Positions 8,154 to 17,049 of a DNA stretch of 42,307 nt are shown here, piece after piece (position 1 is the stretch's first letter; every line of letters begins with the position of its first letter). The notes beneath the pieces were generated by a model, which saw nothing but the letters and a program-made list of their open reading frames with translations, was not told the origin of the DNA and made no database searches. The position numbers and the translations under genes were made by a program. Source of the stretch: Bacteroidota bacterium (lineage in GTDB: Bacteria > Bacteroidota > Bacteroidia > CAIKAF01); assembly GCA_023432985.1 (NCBI GenBank), contig JAEZEQ010000016.1:1-42307 (forward strand), read 5' to 3'.

Positions 8154-9626
8154 CTACATTTCTTTACGCAATCGGGCAACGGGAATATTCAATTGCTCCC
8201 TGTATTTTGCTACCGTTCGCCTTGCAATATTATAGCCTTTTTCGTTTAAGATTTCGGCCAAATTATCGTCGGTAAGCGGCTTTCTTTTGTTTTCTTCCGC
8301 AATCATATCCGAAAGGATTTTTTTCACTTCCCGCGTAGATACCTCTTCCCCGGAATCAGTCGATAAGCCTTCACTGAATAGACTCTTTAATGAAATATTG
8401 CCAAATGGCGTGTCTATATATTTGTTCTGCGTTGTACGCGAAACCGTACTTACATCCATCTGAACCATATCCGATATGTTTTGCAAAACCATGGGCTTTA
8501 ATTTGGTCTCATCCCCTTCCAGAAAATACTCCTTCTGAAATTCGATTATGGCACGCATCACCAACATCATGGTTTCCTGACGCTGACGTATGGCATCTAT
8601 AAACCAACGTGCACTATCTATCTTTTGTTTTATGAATAAGGTCGCCTCCTTGTTGGATTTGGTCTTGTTGTAATCATCCATCATTTGGGTATAATGCGGA
8701 CTAATCCTCAACTGTGGTGCATTCTTTGCATTTAAGGATAAATGCATCTGCCCGTCTTCTATACTCAATATAAAATCAGGTATTATGGTCTGCATGTTTT
8801 TTCCACCCGAATGGAATGCATTTCCCGGCTTTGGATTTAAGGAAACAATCTCCTCTATGGCCATTTTCAATAGATCTTCCTCTATATTCAGTTTGCGTTG
8901 AATCTTATCGAAATGCCTAAACTCTAATTCTTTAAAACATTTTTCAACGATGGCCGTTGCCGCCTGAATTACGGGCTCTTGCTGATTGGGCGATTTTTTC
9001 AATTGAAGCAATAAACATTCCTGTAAATCCCGTGCACCCACACCCGCCGGCTCTAAATCCTGCACTACCCTCAAAGCTTCTTCTACATCACGCTCCTCTA
9101 CCATAACACCGCTAAATGCCATATCGTCTACTATGGAGTCTATACTGCGTTCAAATCGGCCTTCTTCGGATATATTCCCAATGATTACTTTCGCAATTTC
9201 TACTATATTATCCGGCAATTCGCGCAGACCCAATTGCGATAATAAATTCTCGTTGAAACTTTGATTTTGAGAAAGCGGACTTTCCGGCCTTTCATCGTCT
9301 CCGGAATAATTGTTGGCATAGGTCTTATACCCGTCGTCTTCATGATTTAAATAATCGTTTAGATCTATCTGCTCGTCGGTTTTTTGTAAATCAACATCTT
9401 CATTGTTCGACTCAAATTCGTTATTGTCGTCTTTCGAAGAAGAAGTATCTCCGCTGTCGTCCCCCGTCGAATAATCCATATCACTTTCCAAGGTCACATT
9501 GGCCTCCAACTCCTCCTTAATACGCTTTTCAAGTTCATCTGTCGGAATCTCTAAGAGCTTCACCAACTGAATTTGTTGCGGAGAGAGTTTTTGACCCAGT
9601 TTTTGTTGGAGCGATTGTTTCAACAT
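8154..9626 (-). CDS. rpoN: RNA polymerase sigma-54 factor RpoN
   Basis: This is sigma-54, which directs RNA polymerase to -24/-12 promoters and needs an AAA+ activator. It has 490 aa, a normal length. The N-terminal region I begins MLKQSLQQKLGQKLSPQQIQ and is Gln- and Leu-rich, as needed for activator response. Region II (about residues 45-115) is strongly acidic and low-complexity. The core-binding and HTH domains follow. Near the C terminus is the RpoN box ARRTVAKYRE, which reads the -24 element, followed by LNIPVARLRK. It is transcribed alone, divergent from purD. A TATTTTTG element at 9650-9657 is 23 bases upstream of the start. No sigma-54 activator gene is in the window. Confidence 0.97.
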   Translation of the reverse strand: MLKQSLQQKLGQKLSPQQIQLVKLLEIPTDELEKRIKEELEANVTLESDMDYSTGDDSGDTSSSKDDNNEFESNNEDVDLQKTDEQIDLNDYLNHEDDGYKTYANNYSGDDERPESPLSQNQSFNENLLSQLGLRELPDNIVEIAKVIIGNISEEGRFERSIDSIVDDMAFSGVMVEERDVEEALRVVQDLEPAGVGARDLQECLLLQLKKSPNQQEPVIQAATAIVEKCFKELEFRHFDKIQRKLNIEEDLLKMAIEEIVSLNPKPGNAFHSGGKNMQTIIPDFILSIEDGQMHLSLNAKNAPQLRISPHYTQMMDDYNKTKSNKEATLFIKQKIDSARWFIDAIRQRQETMMLVMRAIIEFQKEYFLEGDETKLKPMVLQNISDMVQMDVSTVSRTTQNKYIDTPFGNISLKSLFSEGLSTDSGEEVSTREVKKILSDMIAEENKRKPLTDDNLAEILNEKGYNIARRTVAKYREQLNIPVARLRKEM

Positions 9627-9649
9627 GAGATTAAAATAGATTTAGTACA

Positions 9650-9657
9650 CAAAAATA
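9650..9657 (-). promoter_or_regulatory. Possible -7 element of the rpoN promoter
   Basis: On the minus strand the bases read TATTTTTG, matching the Bacteroidota -7 consensus TAnnTTTG, 23 bases upstream of the rpoN start. I see no TTTG at the -33 position, so the support is moderate. Confidence 0.4.
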
Positions 9658-9819
9658 CATATAAACTCACCTCTTTCTACGTTTTCATTTTTTTTTAGCC
9701 GAAAAAAAGCAGTTACCCTACAAGATACTACATTTCCGGAAAGTTTGCAAGGTATAGTCGAACTCCAAAGCTGGGAATATCCGTCTTTTTTTTGCACTTT
9801 TGTGTAATTAATTTGCACT

Positions 9820-11103
9820 ATGAATATTCTTTTGTTGGGAAGTGGAGGACGAGAACATGCTATTGCGCATTCTATCCAAAAAAGTAAGAAATTAAAACAA
9901 TTGTATATTTCGCCCGGAAACCCCGGTACCGCCCTTTGTGGTACGAATGTGAAACCGGAATTGAAAACGGTCTCCGAAATAAAAGCTTTTTGCCTGGCAG
10001 AAGCGATTGATTGTATTGTGGTGGGCCCCGAAGTACCCCTTATTAATGGGATTTACGATCAAATGAAAATGGATCCGGATACCGCTCATATCGCCGTTAT
10101 CGGACCCTCTCAACAAGGCGCCATGCTCGAAGGATCTAAGGATTTTGCCAAACAATTCATGGAAAAATACCGTATCCCCACAGCCGCATATAAAACCTTT
10201 ACTAAGGAAAATGTATATGAGGGATTTAAATTTATTGATTCTCTCAAAGCTCCATACGTACTGAAAGCGGATGGACCCGCAGCAGGGAAGGGCGTACTAA
10301 TAATAGATGATGCCGACGACGCAAAAAGAGAACTCGCCGCTATGGTCTCCGAAAATAAATTCGGCGACTCGGGAAATAAAGTGGTGATCGAACAATTCCT
10401 CAAAGGAATTGAATGCAGCTATTTTGTAGCAACAGATGGACGAAATTTTATTCTGTTGCCCAATGCTAAAGATTATAAACGAATAGGAGAAGGGGATAGC
10501 GGACTCAATACAGGTGGTATGGGCGCCGTTTCTCCCGTGCCTTTTGCCGATGATGTGCTCACTCAAAAAATTCTGAAACAAATTGTTGAACCTACTGTTA
10601 AAGGACTACAACAAGAAGATATTATATATAAAGGCTTTATTTATGTCGGACTTATGATTGTGGGCGGAGAACCTTTCGTGATTGAATACAATTGCCGATT
10701 GGGTGACCCCGAAACGGAAGTTATACTCCCCAGAATGGAATCGGATATTATAGACCTTTTTGATGCCATTGAAAATGAAAGCCTCGATAGCTTTCAGCTG
10801 AAAATAGACCCCAGAGCTGCATGTACTGTCGTACTTGCATCTCAGGGCTATCCCGAACATTATCCAACCGGATTTACAATCTCCGGACTCGATAGCGTGA
10901 AAAATAGTATAGTCTTTCATGCCGGTACCAAAAAGGATGGAAACCGCTATCTAACCGCAGGGGGACGAGTACTTGCCGTTACCTCCTTTGGGAAAAATCT
11001 CAGGGAAGCACTCCGCAACTCATACCTAAGCATAGACGAAATCTCTTTTGATGGCAAATACTGCCGAAATGATATCGGCTTTGACGTGCAATTGGATGCC
11101 TAA
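9820..11103 (+). CDS. purD: Phosphoribosylamine--glycine ligase PurD
   Basis: PurD catalyses the second step of de novo purine synthesis, joining glycine to 5-phosphoribosylamine with ATP to give GAR. It has 427 aa, the usual length. The start MNILLLGSGGREHAIAHSI is the diagnostic N-terminal motif. The ATP-grasp domain follows, with LKADGPAAGKGV and the metal-binding part GGEPFVIEYNCRLGDPETE. It heads an operon: the GH3-like gene starts 17 bases after its stop. Upstream there is only an imperfect -7-like TTAATTTG at 9808-9815. The linkage of a purine gene to the three downstream genes has no obvious metabolic logic. Confidence 0.97.
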   Translation: MNILLLGSGGREHAIAHSIQKSKKLKQLYISPGNPGTALCGTNVKPELKTVSEIKAFCLAEAIDCIVVGPEVPLINGIYDQMKMDPDTAHIAVIGPSQQGAMLEGSKDFAKQFMEKYRIPTAAYKTFTKENVYEGFKFIDSLKAPYVLKADGPAAGKGVLIIDDADDAKRELAAMVSENKFGDSGNKVVIEQFLKGIECSYFVATDGRNFILLPNAKDYKRIGEGDSGLNTGGMGAVSPVPFADDVLTQKILKQIVEPTVKGLQQEDIIYKGFIYVGLMIVGGEPFVIEYNCRLGDPETEVILPRMESDIIDLFDAIENESLDSFQLKIDPRAACTVVLASQGYPEHYPTGFTISGLDSVKNSIVFHAGTKKDGNRYLTAGGRVLAVTSFGKNLREALRNSYLSIDEISFDGKYCRNDIGFDVQLDA

Positions 11104-11120
11104 TTTAATCTACTCACCCT

Positions 11121-12653
11121 ATGGCTTTTGTTGGAAAAATTTTAAAACGTACGATTAAATTACCTAAGACGATTGAAAGGGTAAAACGCAAAATTTCTCC
11201 GGCTAAAATGCAGGAAAAAACTTTGCTGAAATTGCTCTCTAAAGCCAGATATACAGCCTTTGGCACTTATTATGGATTCGGGAAATTAATCGATGCCGAC
11301 AAAAATCCGGTCTTCGATTTTAGAACGAAAATTCCCGTTTTCGATTATTCTAAAATCTACGCTGAATGGTGGATCAAAACGCTGGAAGGACATGAAGATA
11401 TTTGCTGGCCCGGAAAGATTAATTATTTCGCCCTCAGCTCAGGCACCTCCGATAGTGCATCGAAACGCATTCCCATTACGGCCGATCTCCTTAAAGCCAA
11501 TAAACGCACAGGTGTAAAACAAATTTTATCGCTGTCTAATTACGATATTCCCGATAATTTTTTCGAAAAAGGTATTCTTATGCTCGGTGGTTCTACCGAC
11601 CTGGTCGAAAAAGAACACTATTTCGAAGGGGATCTTAGCGGCATATCTCAGGCAAATCTGCCCCCCTGGTTTTTTCCCTTTTATAAACCGGGAAAGGAAA
11701 TTGCCACCGAAAAGGACTGGAATGTGAAAATTGATAAGGTGGTAGAAAATGCCCCCAAATGGGATATAGGAGCTATTGTGGGCGTGCCGGCTTGGCTGCA
11801 AATTACCCTCGAAAGAATTATCGAAAAACATAAACTCGAATCCATACACGATATTTGGCCTAATTTGGCCGTGTATACTCATGGCGGAGTTAGCTTCGCC
11901 CCCTATAAACTGCGCTTCGAAAAATTGCTCGCTAAACCGCTTATTTACCTCGAAACCTACCTGGCATCTGAAGGGTTTTTTGCCTACCAAAATAGACCCG
12001 GAGCCAAAGGAATGAAATTGGTGCTGAATAATGGCATTTTTTATGAGTTTGTGCCTTTTAATAATCAGAATTTTACCGAAGATGGTCAAGTCAAACCTGA
12101 CGCTAAAGCCTTGTGGATTGATGAAGTAAAGGAAAATGAAGAATATGCCCTGCTCATTTCTACCTGCGCCGGAGCTTGGCGTTACTTAATTGGGGATACT
12201 ATCCGTTTTACCAGCCTCGAACATTGCGAAATTGCAATTACCGGGCGCACGAAATTCTTCCTCAGCCTCTGTGGCGAACATCTCTCGGTAGATAATATGA
12301 ATGCCGCAATGAGAGCCATTTCAGATAGAAATAATATTGCTATTTCTGAGTTTTCTGTAGCCGGTATTTCAGAAAATAATCGCTTTGCCCATAAATGGTA
12401 CGTTGGAGCTGACGAACCCTTCGACACGGAATGGTTCGCCGGCGAATTGGATAAAGAATTATGCCAACTCAACGACGATTATCAAGTCGAAAGAAAGCAT
12501 GCCCTCCATAATATCTATGTACAGTATGTGCCCTCCTCCGCCTTTTATGCCTATATGGAGAAAAATGGGAAAATCGGTTCACAAAATAAATTTCCACGCG
12601 TGCTCAAAGGAGATAGACTCCGGGATTGGGAAAATTTTCTTAATAGTTTATAG
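11121..12653 (+). CDS. GH3 auxin-responsive promoter family acyl-adenylating enzyme
   Basis: This is a 510-aa member of the GH3 family, which belongs to the firefly-luciferase/ANL adenylating superfamily. In plants GH3 enzymes conjugate amino acids to jasmonate or auxin; the bacterial members have no settled substrate. Family motifs seen: the ATP loop SSGTS at residues 106-110 followed by KRIPIT; LASEGFF in the middle of the protein, matching the second adenylate motif; and YLIGDTIRF with the conserved Asp that holds the ribose. The family-typical start is a basic amphipathic stretch. It lies 17 bases after purD and 3 bases before the LysE gene. I can say it probably makes an acyl-adenylate and transfers it to an amine; the acid and the amine are unknown. 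Confidence 0.88.
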   Translation: MAFVGKILKRTIKLPKTIERVKRKISPAKMQEKTLLKLLSKARYTAFGTYYGFGKLIDADKNPVFDFRTKIPVFDYSKIYAEWWIKTLEGHEDICWPGKINYFALSSGTSDSASKRIPITADLLKANKRTGVKQILSLSNYDIPDNFFEKGILMLGGSTDLVEKEHYFEGDLSGISQANLPPWFFPFYKPGKEIATEKDWNVKIDKVVENAPKWDIGAIVGVPAWLQITLERIIEKHKLESIHDIWPNLAVYTHGGVSFAPYKLRFEKLLAKPLIYLETYLASEGFFAYQNRPGAKGMKLVLNNGIFYEFVPFNNQNFTEDGQVKPDAKALWIDEVKENEEYALLISTCAGAWRYLIGDTIRFTSLEHCEIAITGRTKFFLSLCGEHLSVDNMNAAMRAISDRNNIAISEFSVAGISENNRFAHKWYVGADEPFDTEWFAGELDKELCQLNDDYQVERKHALHNIYVQYVPSSAFYAYMEKNGKIGSQNKFPRVLKGDRLRDWENFLNSL

Positions 12654-12656
12654 CCT

Positions 12657-13289
12657 ATGATGGAAGCAGTGAAATACGGAATTGGCCTGGGATTATTTAT
12701 CAGTATTCTCATTGGTCCCGTATTTTTTATTCTCATTAATGTCAGCATTAAGGAAGGCTTTCGCTCGGCTATGTACCTCGATATCGGCATTCTGCTCAGT
12801 GATGCCGTTTGTATTCTTTTGTCCTATCTCGGAATGGCAGCCCTACTCAACGATAGAGAAAACCGGGTTTTTTTTATTATTGTCGGAGCCGTCGTCCTTA
12901 TTGTGATGGGTATACTCAAACTTTTTCCCGGGAAGAAAAAACCACAGGGGCCCAAAAAACAAATTGTGGTGCAAAAAACAAATCCCTTCGCTCTGGTCGG
13001 TCAAGGCTTTTTCTATAACTTACTCAACCCATCCGTACTCTTGTTTTGGATTAGTACGGTCGGCGCTGCCACAGCCCTCTACGAAGGAGATAGTAAGCTC
13101 ATTTGGACCCAGTTCTCCACCACTCTTTTTGTGGTGCTTTGCTTCGACGTACTGAAAGCATGGTTCGCAAAAAAAATGAGAAATTTTCTCACCGAGGATA
13201 AGATTTATAAAGCCAATCGCATTATAGGCGCACTCTTTATTTGCTTTGCCGTTTTATTGTTGATCCGAACTTTTATGTATAAAATATGA
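12657..13289 (+). CDS. LysE/RhtB-type amino acid exporter family protein
   Basis: This is a 210-aa inner-membrane protein with about six helices. The start resembles LysE/RhtB exporters: GLGLFISILIGPVFFILIN followed by IKEGFRSAM, where the conserved GP and the K/R-EGF stretch are typical. A second typical segment is GFFYNLLNPSVLLFW. Such proteins export amino acids or related small compounds. The loop after helix 3 is basic (PGKKKPQGPKKQ). Two ATG codons open the frame (12657, 12660). It starts 3 bases after the GH3-like gene and overlaps the next gene by 4 bases (ATGA), so translation is probably coupled. A link between an adenylating enzyme that may make amino-acid conjugates and this exporter is attractive but only inference. 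Confidence 0.85.
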   Translation: MMEAVKYGIGLGLFISILIGPVFFILINVSIKEGFRSAMYLDIGILLSDAVCILLSYLGMAALLNDRENRVFFIIVGAVVLIVMGILKLFPGKKKPQGPKKQIVVQKTNPFALVGQGFFYNLLNPSVLLFWISTVGAATALYEGDSKLIWTQFSTTLFVVLCFDVLKAWFAKKMRNFLTEDKIYKANRIIGALFICFAVLLLIRTFMYKI

Positions 13290-15064
13290 AGCACAAGGGT
13301 CTTACTTCTCCGTCGGGATTAACACTTATTTTTATTTTGACTTGCCTTTTCGTTTGGCGTCTCAGCCATATTGTGCCCAACGAAATGAGCTGGGATGTCC
13401 TTGGCTATTATATGCATCTGCCCGCCACTTTTGTGCATAATGACCCTCTCCTCACGAATGTCGATTGGCTGAAAAAGGAAGTGGAAACACGCCAACTCAG
13501 CGGAACGCTCTACATGGTGTCTTCAACCCCGGATGGTAAACCTATGTACTTTTTCCTTATGGGAATGGCTCTGCTCTACCTGCCTTTCTTTTTGTTTGCC
13601 CATTTTATTGCTGCTCCTTTACTTGGTTTTCCATGTGACGGATTTAGTCTGCCCTATATATACGCAATGGTTTGTGGTGCCCTTGTCTATACCACCGCAG
13701 CTCTGGTTTTGCTCCGTAAAGTGCTGCGCCATTTTTTTGCCGATAAAACAGTAGCCATACTCCTGATTCTACTCGCCTTCGCAAGCAATGCCATTCACCA
13801 CCTCAGTCTCAAAAACCTGGAAACGGTCAACTACCTCTTCTTCTTTGTGACGCTCATGATCTTCCTCAGTATACGCTGGCATCAAAGCTATAAACCCATA
13901 TATATGCTCCTGGTCTTTGCCGCCGGCGCCATAACTACGCTGATTAAACCCAGCGAAATTTTCATTTTTCTTATCCCCCTGCTCTGGCAAGTGTATGATA
14001 AAGAATCGTTACGCAAAAAATGGAATCTGCTTTTTGTACAACATAGAAAAACGCTACTCCTCAGCATAGCTATAGCGCTGATTATTGTGCTGCCACAAAT
14101 GCTCTATTTCTACCAAAAAACAGGCTCGCTCATTTACGACTCTTATAAAAATCCGGGCGTTGGCATCGATTGGTGGAGCCCGCATATTTTCGAAATCCTC
14201 TTCTCTTTCCGAAAAGGATGGATCGTCTATACACCCCTGGCCTTGTTTTTTATAGCCGGAATATGGTATTTGTGGAAGTTTAATAAAGGTATAGCCCTCG
14301 CTATTTCTGTATATGCCGGCATCTCTTTTTATATTATGGCAAGCTGGACCGAATGGTGGTACGGCGCCGCATATTCTTGCCGGCCGGTTATCACTCTCTA
14401 TCCCGCTCTGCTCATCGGAATGGGATATCTCTTGGAGAATTTGCCCAAATCTAAGTGGATTAAATCAGTATTGTTCCTGCTCTTTTCTCTTTTTATTGCC
14501 CTCAATATTTTTCAATATCATCAGTTTTTAAAGTGGATTATTCACCCCTATCGCACTACTTTCGCATATTATAAAGAAGTGTTTTTGAAATCGCATATTC
14601 CCCCCAATGCCGAAAATCTATTGCTGATTGATCGCTCTTTCGGTGAAGATCTACGCCTGCCCCCGGACTTCCCCGATGCTTATGCAAATAAAAGCTTACT
14701 TACCCTTTCCGAACCCCTTTCTGTGAAAGCCTCGGAAGAATATGTGCTCGATAATTCCCTGGTTTTTTCATCTATTACTTCCGCAGATTATCTCTTCCTG
14801 AAATGCGAAATGAAATGGGAAAATTTGTCTGATTCTAATGCAGATTATCCCTTGATGGTGCTATGTATGGACAGATCGAACGGGAATTATGCCGCTCAAT
14901 ATACTCCTATGAAACCCGATAGCAATGGATGGGTCTCGACCCTTTATCTAACACCCGAATTGCGCAGCAAAAAGGATAGAGTAAAACTCTTTGTATGGAA
15001 TAAATATAATCAGGATTTTATTATCCAAGAAGTGAAATGGACCGCTTTTTATAAAGAAAAATAA
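13286..15064 (+). CDS. Polytopic membrane protein, GT-C glycosyltransferase-like (PMT/ArnT type)
   Basis: This 592-aa protein has roughly ten hydrophobic helices in the first 400 residues and a soluble C-terminal domain of about 170 residues. The early loop after helix 1 has NEMSWDVLGYYMHLPA, with acidic residues at the place where GT-C enzymes such as PMT and ArnT use Asp/Glu for polyprenyl-phosphate-sugar donors. I do not recognise a closer family. The C-terminal part looks beta-rich and would lie outside the membrane. It overlaps the LysE-type gene by 4 bases and ends the purD operon. The call as glycosyltransferase is by topology and loop position only; no acceptor or donor can be named. 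Confidence 0.6.
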   Translation: MKHKGLTSPSGLTLIFILTCLFVWRLSHIVPNEMSWDVLGYYMHLPATFVHNDPLLTNVDWLKKEVETRQLSGTLYMVSSTPDGKPMYFFLMGMALLYLPFFLFAHFIAAPLLGFPCDGFSLPYIYAMVCGALVYTTAALVLLRKVLRHFFADKTVAILLILLAFASNAIHHLSLKNLETVNYLFFFVTLMIFLSIRWHQSYKPIYMLLVFAAGAITTLIKPSEIFIFLIPLLWQVYDKESLRKKWNLLFVQHRKTLLLSIAIALIIVLPQMLYFYQKTGSLIYDSYKNPGVGIDWWSPHIFEILFSFRKGWIVYTPLALFFIAGIWYLWKFNKGIALAISVYAGISFYIMASWTEWWYGAAYSCRPVITLYPALLIGMGYLLENLPKSKWIKSVLFLLFSLFIALNIFQYHQFLKWIIHPYRTTFAYYKEVFLKSHIPPNAENLLLIDRSFGEDLRLPPDFPDAYANKSLLTLSEPLSVKASEEYVLDNSLVFSSITSADYLFLKCEMKWENLSDSNADYPLMVLCMDRSNGNYAAQYTPMKPDSNGWVSTLYLTPELRSKKDRVKLFVWNKYNQDFIIQEVKWTAFYKEK

Positions 15065-15091
15065 GCCGAATTTTTAAGGAGAATAAATACT

Positions 15092-15099
15092 TATCTTTG
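15092..15099 (+). promoter_or_regulatory. -7 promoter element of the ACMSD gene
   Basis: TATCTTTG matches TAnnTTTG perfectly and ends 3 bases before the ATG at 15103. The predicted transcription start falls on or next to the start codon. A T-run at about 15071-15075 is the only -33-like sequence. Confidence 0.6.
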
Positions 15100-15102
15100 T
15101 GT

Positions 15103-16116
15103 ATGCTTAATATTGATATCCACACGCATATTATGCCCGATAATATGCCCGATTATGCCCGAAAATTTGGCTATGAAGGCTTTGTACATCTGCACCACCA
15201 CGCACCCTGTAAAGCCCGCATGATGATTGGCGATAAGTTTTTCAGAGAAATTGAAGACAATTGCTGGAGCCCCTCTCGACGTATTGAAGATATGGCGAAA
15301 AGCGGAATTCATACTCAGGTGCTAAGTACAATCCCCGTATTATTTAATTATTGGGCTAAAGCAAAGGATACGCTCGAGGTCTGTAAATATCTCAACGATC
15401 ATATCGCCGAAACCTGCGCACACGACCATAAACGCTTTTTGGGATTGGCTACCCTGCCTATGCAAGACCCGCAACTGGCTGCGCGCGAACTCGAAAGATG
15501 TGCGGTGGAGCTGGGCCTGAAAGGGGTGGAAATTGGGACACATATCAATGAATGGAATCTGAATTTAGTGGAACTTTTTCCCGTTTGGGAAGTCTGCGAA
15601 AAATATGACCTGAGCGTCCTGATTCACCCTTGGGATATGCCCGCCGCCGACCAAATGAGCCGATACTGGCTTCCTTGGCTCGTGGGTATGCCCATGGAAA
15701 CTTCAAGAGCTATTTGCAGCATGATTTTCGGTGGAGTTTTCGAAAAATTTCCCAAATTAAGAGTGGCCTTTTGTCACGGCGGAGGCAGCTTCCCCGGAAC
15801 TATAGGACGCATAGAACACGGATTTAATATGAGACCCGATTTGGTCGCTATCGATAATCCCACCAACCCTAGAAATTATCTCGGTAAATTTTGGGTAGAC
15901 ACGCTCACTTTCGATGAAGCGGCACTGCGACATATTATCGACCTTTTTGGAAGTAAGCGCGTTGCACTCGGTAGCGATTATCCCTTCCCATTGGGCGAAC
16001 TCGATCCCCCGGGTAAATTAGCCCGAAATATCGAACTCGATCCGGCTGTTCTGGAAGACCTGCTGCAAAATGCACCCCTGGAATGGTTGAATATGAAAAA
16101 AGAAGATTTAATCTGA
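15103..16116 (+). CDS. acmsd: 2-amino-3-carboxymuconate-6-semialdehyde decarboxylase (ACMSD)
   Basis: ACMSD decarboxylates aminocarboxymuconate semialdehyde in the kynurenine branch of tryptophan breakdown (and in 2-nitrobenzoate breakdown), diverting it from NAD synthesis. The 337-aa protein follows the animal enzyme almost block by block from memory: IDIHTHI (H7, H9 metal ligands), FGYEGFVHLHHH, ENCW-like EDNCW with R48 (substrate carboxylate), STIPVLFNYWAK, HPWDM with H175, YWLPWLVGMPMET, FCHGGGSFP with H225, and GSDYPFPLGE with D292. I use the ATG at 15103, not the TTG at 15097, which lies inside the promoter box. No other kynurenine-pathway gene is nearby. Its last 9 bases overlap the end of lgt on the other strand. 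Confidence 0.92.
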   Translation: MLNIDIHTHIMPDNMPDYARKFGYEGFVHLHHHAPCKARMMIGDKFFREIEDNCWSPSRRIEDMAKSGIHTQVLSTIPVLFNYWAKAKDTLEVCKYLNDHIAETCAHDHKRFLGLATLPMQDPQLAARELERCAVELGLKGVEIGTHINEWNLNLVELFPVWEVCEKYDLSVLIHPWDMPAADQMSRYWLPWLVGMPMETSRAICSMIFGGVFEKFPKLRVAFCHGGGSFPGTIGRIEHGFNMRPDLVAIDNPTNPRNYLGKFWVDTLTFDEAALRHIIDLFGSKRVALGSDYPFPLGELDPPGKLARNIELDPAVLEDLLQNAPLEWLNMKKEDLI

Positions 16117-16905
16117 TTTTTTTGGCAATAAACTCGGACGCAAAATCCCCCATAAGCCCACTACTATAAAGGGAATACTCAATAGTTGACCCATATTCAG
16201 TGGTAAATCCATAGGCAAAACTTCCTGTGGCTCCTTCAATAATTCGATTATAAAACGCGATAGAAATATCCAGAATAAAAATCTATATAAATAATAGGAT
16301 GGAGAAGGAAATCCTTTCTTTTTATAGGTATAATAAAGTAAAATAAATATGGCTAAATAGGCTATAGATTCATATAGCTGTGCAGGATGACGCGGAATAG
16401 GATTCCTTTGTATGAATACTACCGCCCAGGGTAAATCACTCGCCTTACCCAGAATTTCTGAATTGAAAAAATTGCCTACGCGTATAAAAGCACCGGCTAA
16501 GGGTGTCACAATTGCCATTATATCCAAGATAATCCAATAGGTTTTTTGCTTATAATGCCGCGTCCATATCCATAAGGCCAGCATTAAGCCAAAACCACCG
16601 CCATGACTGGCCAGACCGCCCTCCCATATTTTTAAAATTTCTATGGGATTGCCCAAATAACTCTCCGGATCGTAAAAAAATACGTGAAATAAACGGGCAA
16701 AAAGAATGCTTAGGACTAAGGATAATAAAAGCAGATTGTCGAGATGCGCCTCGGGTAATTCTAATTCACGGTATATTTTTTTTGCAATATAATAAGCACA
16801 TGCAAATCCGCTCACAAATAATACCCCATACCAACCTAAGCTAAAGGGAAGTAAATCAGGTAAAATATATTTGTTTGGATCCCAAATAATAAGCATTGCT
16901 GTCAT
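16108..16905 (-). CDS. lgt: Prolipoprotein diacylglyceryl transferase Lgt
   Basis: Lgt moves diacylglycerol from phosphatidylglycerol to the lipobox cysteine of prolipoproteins in the inner membrane. The 265-aa protein has about seven helices and the family core: SLGWYGVLF near the N terminus, GGLASHGGGFG with the essential His-Gly-Gly, and RVGNFFNSEILGK with the signature Arg, Asn and Glu. Near the C terminus FLSRFIIELLKEPQ supplies the other conserved Arg and Glu. I choose the ATG at 16905; a second ATG at 16896 is also possible. Substrates in this same window would include ActE, the nos cytochrome, NosZ and the NosL domain. The gene converges on ACMSD with a 9-base overlap. Confidence 0.95.
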   Translation of the reverse strand: MTAMLIIWDPNKYILPDLLPFSLGWYGVLFVSGFACAYYIAKKIYRELELPEAHLDNLLLLSLVLSILFARLFHVFFYDPESYLGNPIEILKIWEGGLASHGGGFGLMLALWIWTRHYKQKTYWIILDIMAIVTPLAGAFIRVGNFFNSEILGKASDLPWAVVFIQRNPIPRHPAQLYESIAYLAIFILLYYTYKKKGFPSPSYYLYRFLFWIFLSRFIIELLKEPQEVLPMDLPLNMGQLLSIPFIVVGLWGILRPSLLPKKSD

Positions 16906-16990
16906 CAATAGACTCTGTTTATGTCCGCAATATACTGATTATTGAGTATTTCGGATTGATGAAATGAAAACCCGCATAAATCAAGACTAT

Positions 16991-17023
16991 TTTGTCGTAA
17001 ATTCGATTTTATTTTTATATTTG
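16991..17023 (+). promoter_or_regulatory. Promoter of the crp-like gene (-33 and -7 elements)
   Basis: TTTG at 16991-16994 and TATATTTG at 17016-17023 are 21 bases apart, a perfect match to the Bacteroidota housekeeping consensus. The leader to the ATG at 17050 would be about 20 bases. Confidence 0.75.
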
Positions 17024-17049
17024 TTAAAGCCTGAAAGAAGAGCCGATTT

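Noticed and set aside
9787..9815. Clear -33/-7 promoter for purD
   Set aside because: CACTTTTG and TTAATTTG each miss a key base and no TTTG lies at the right distance; not listed as a feature.
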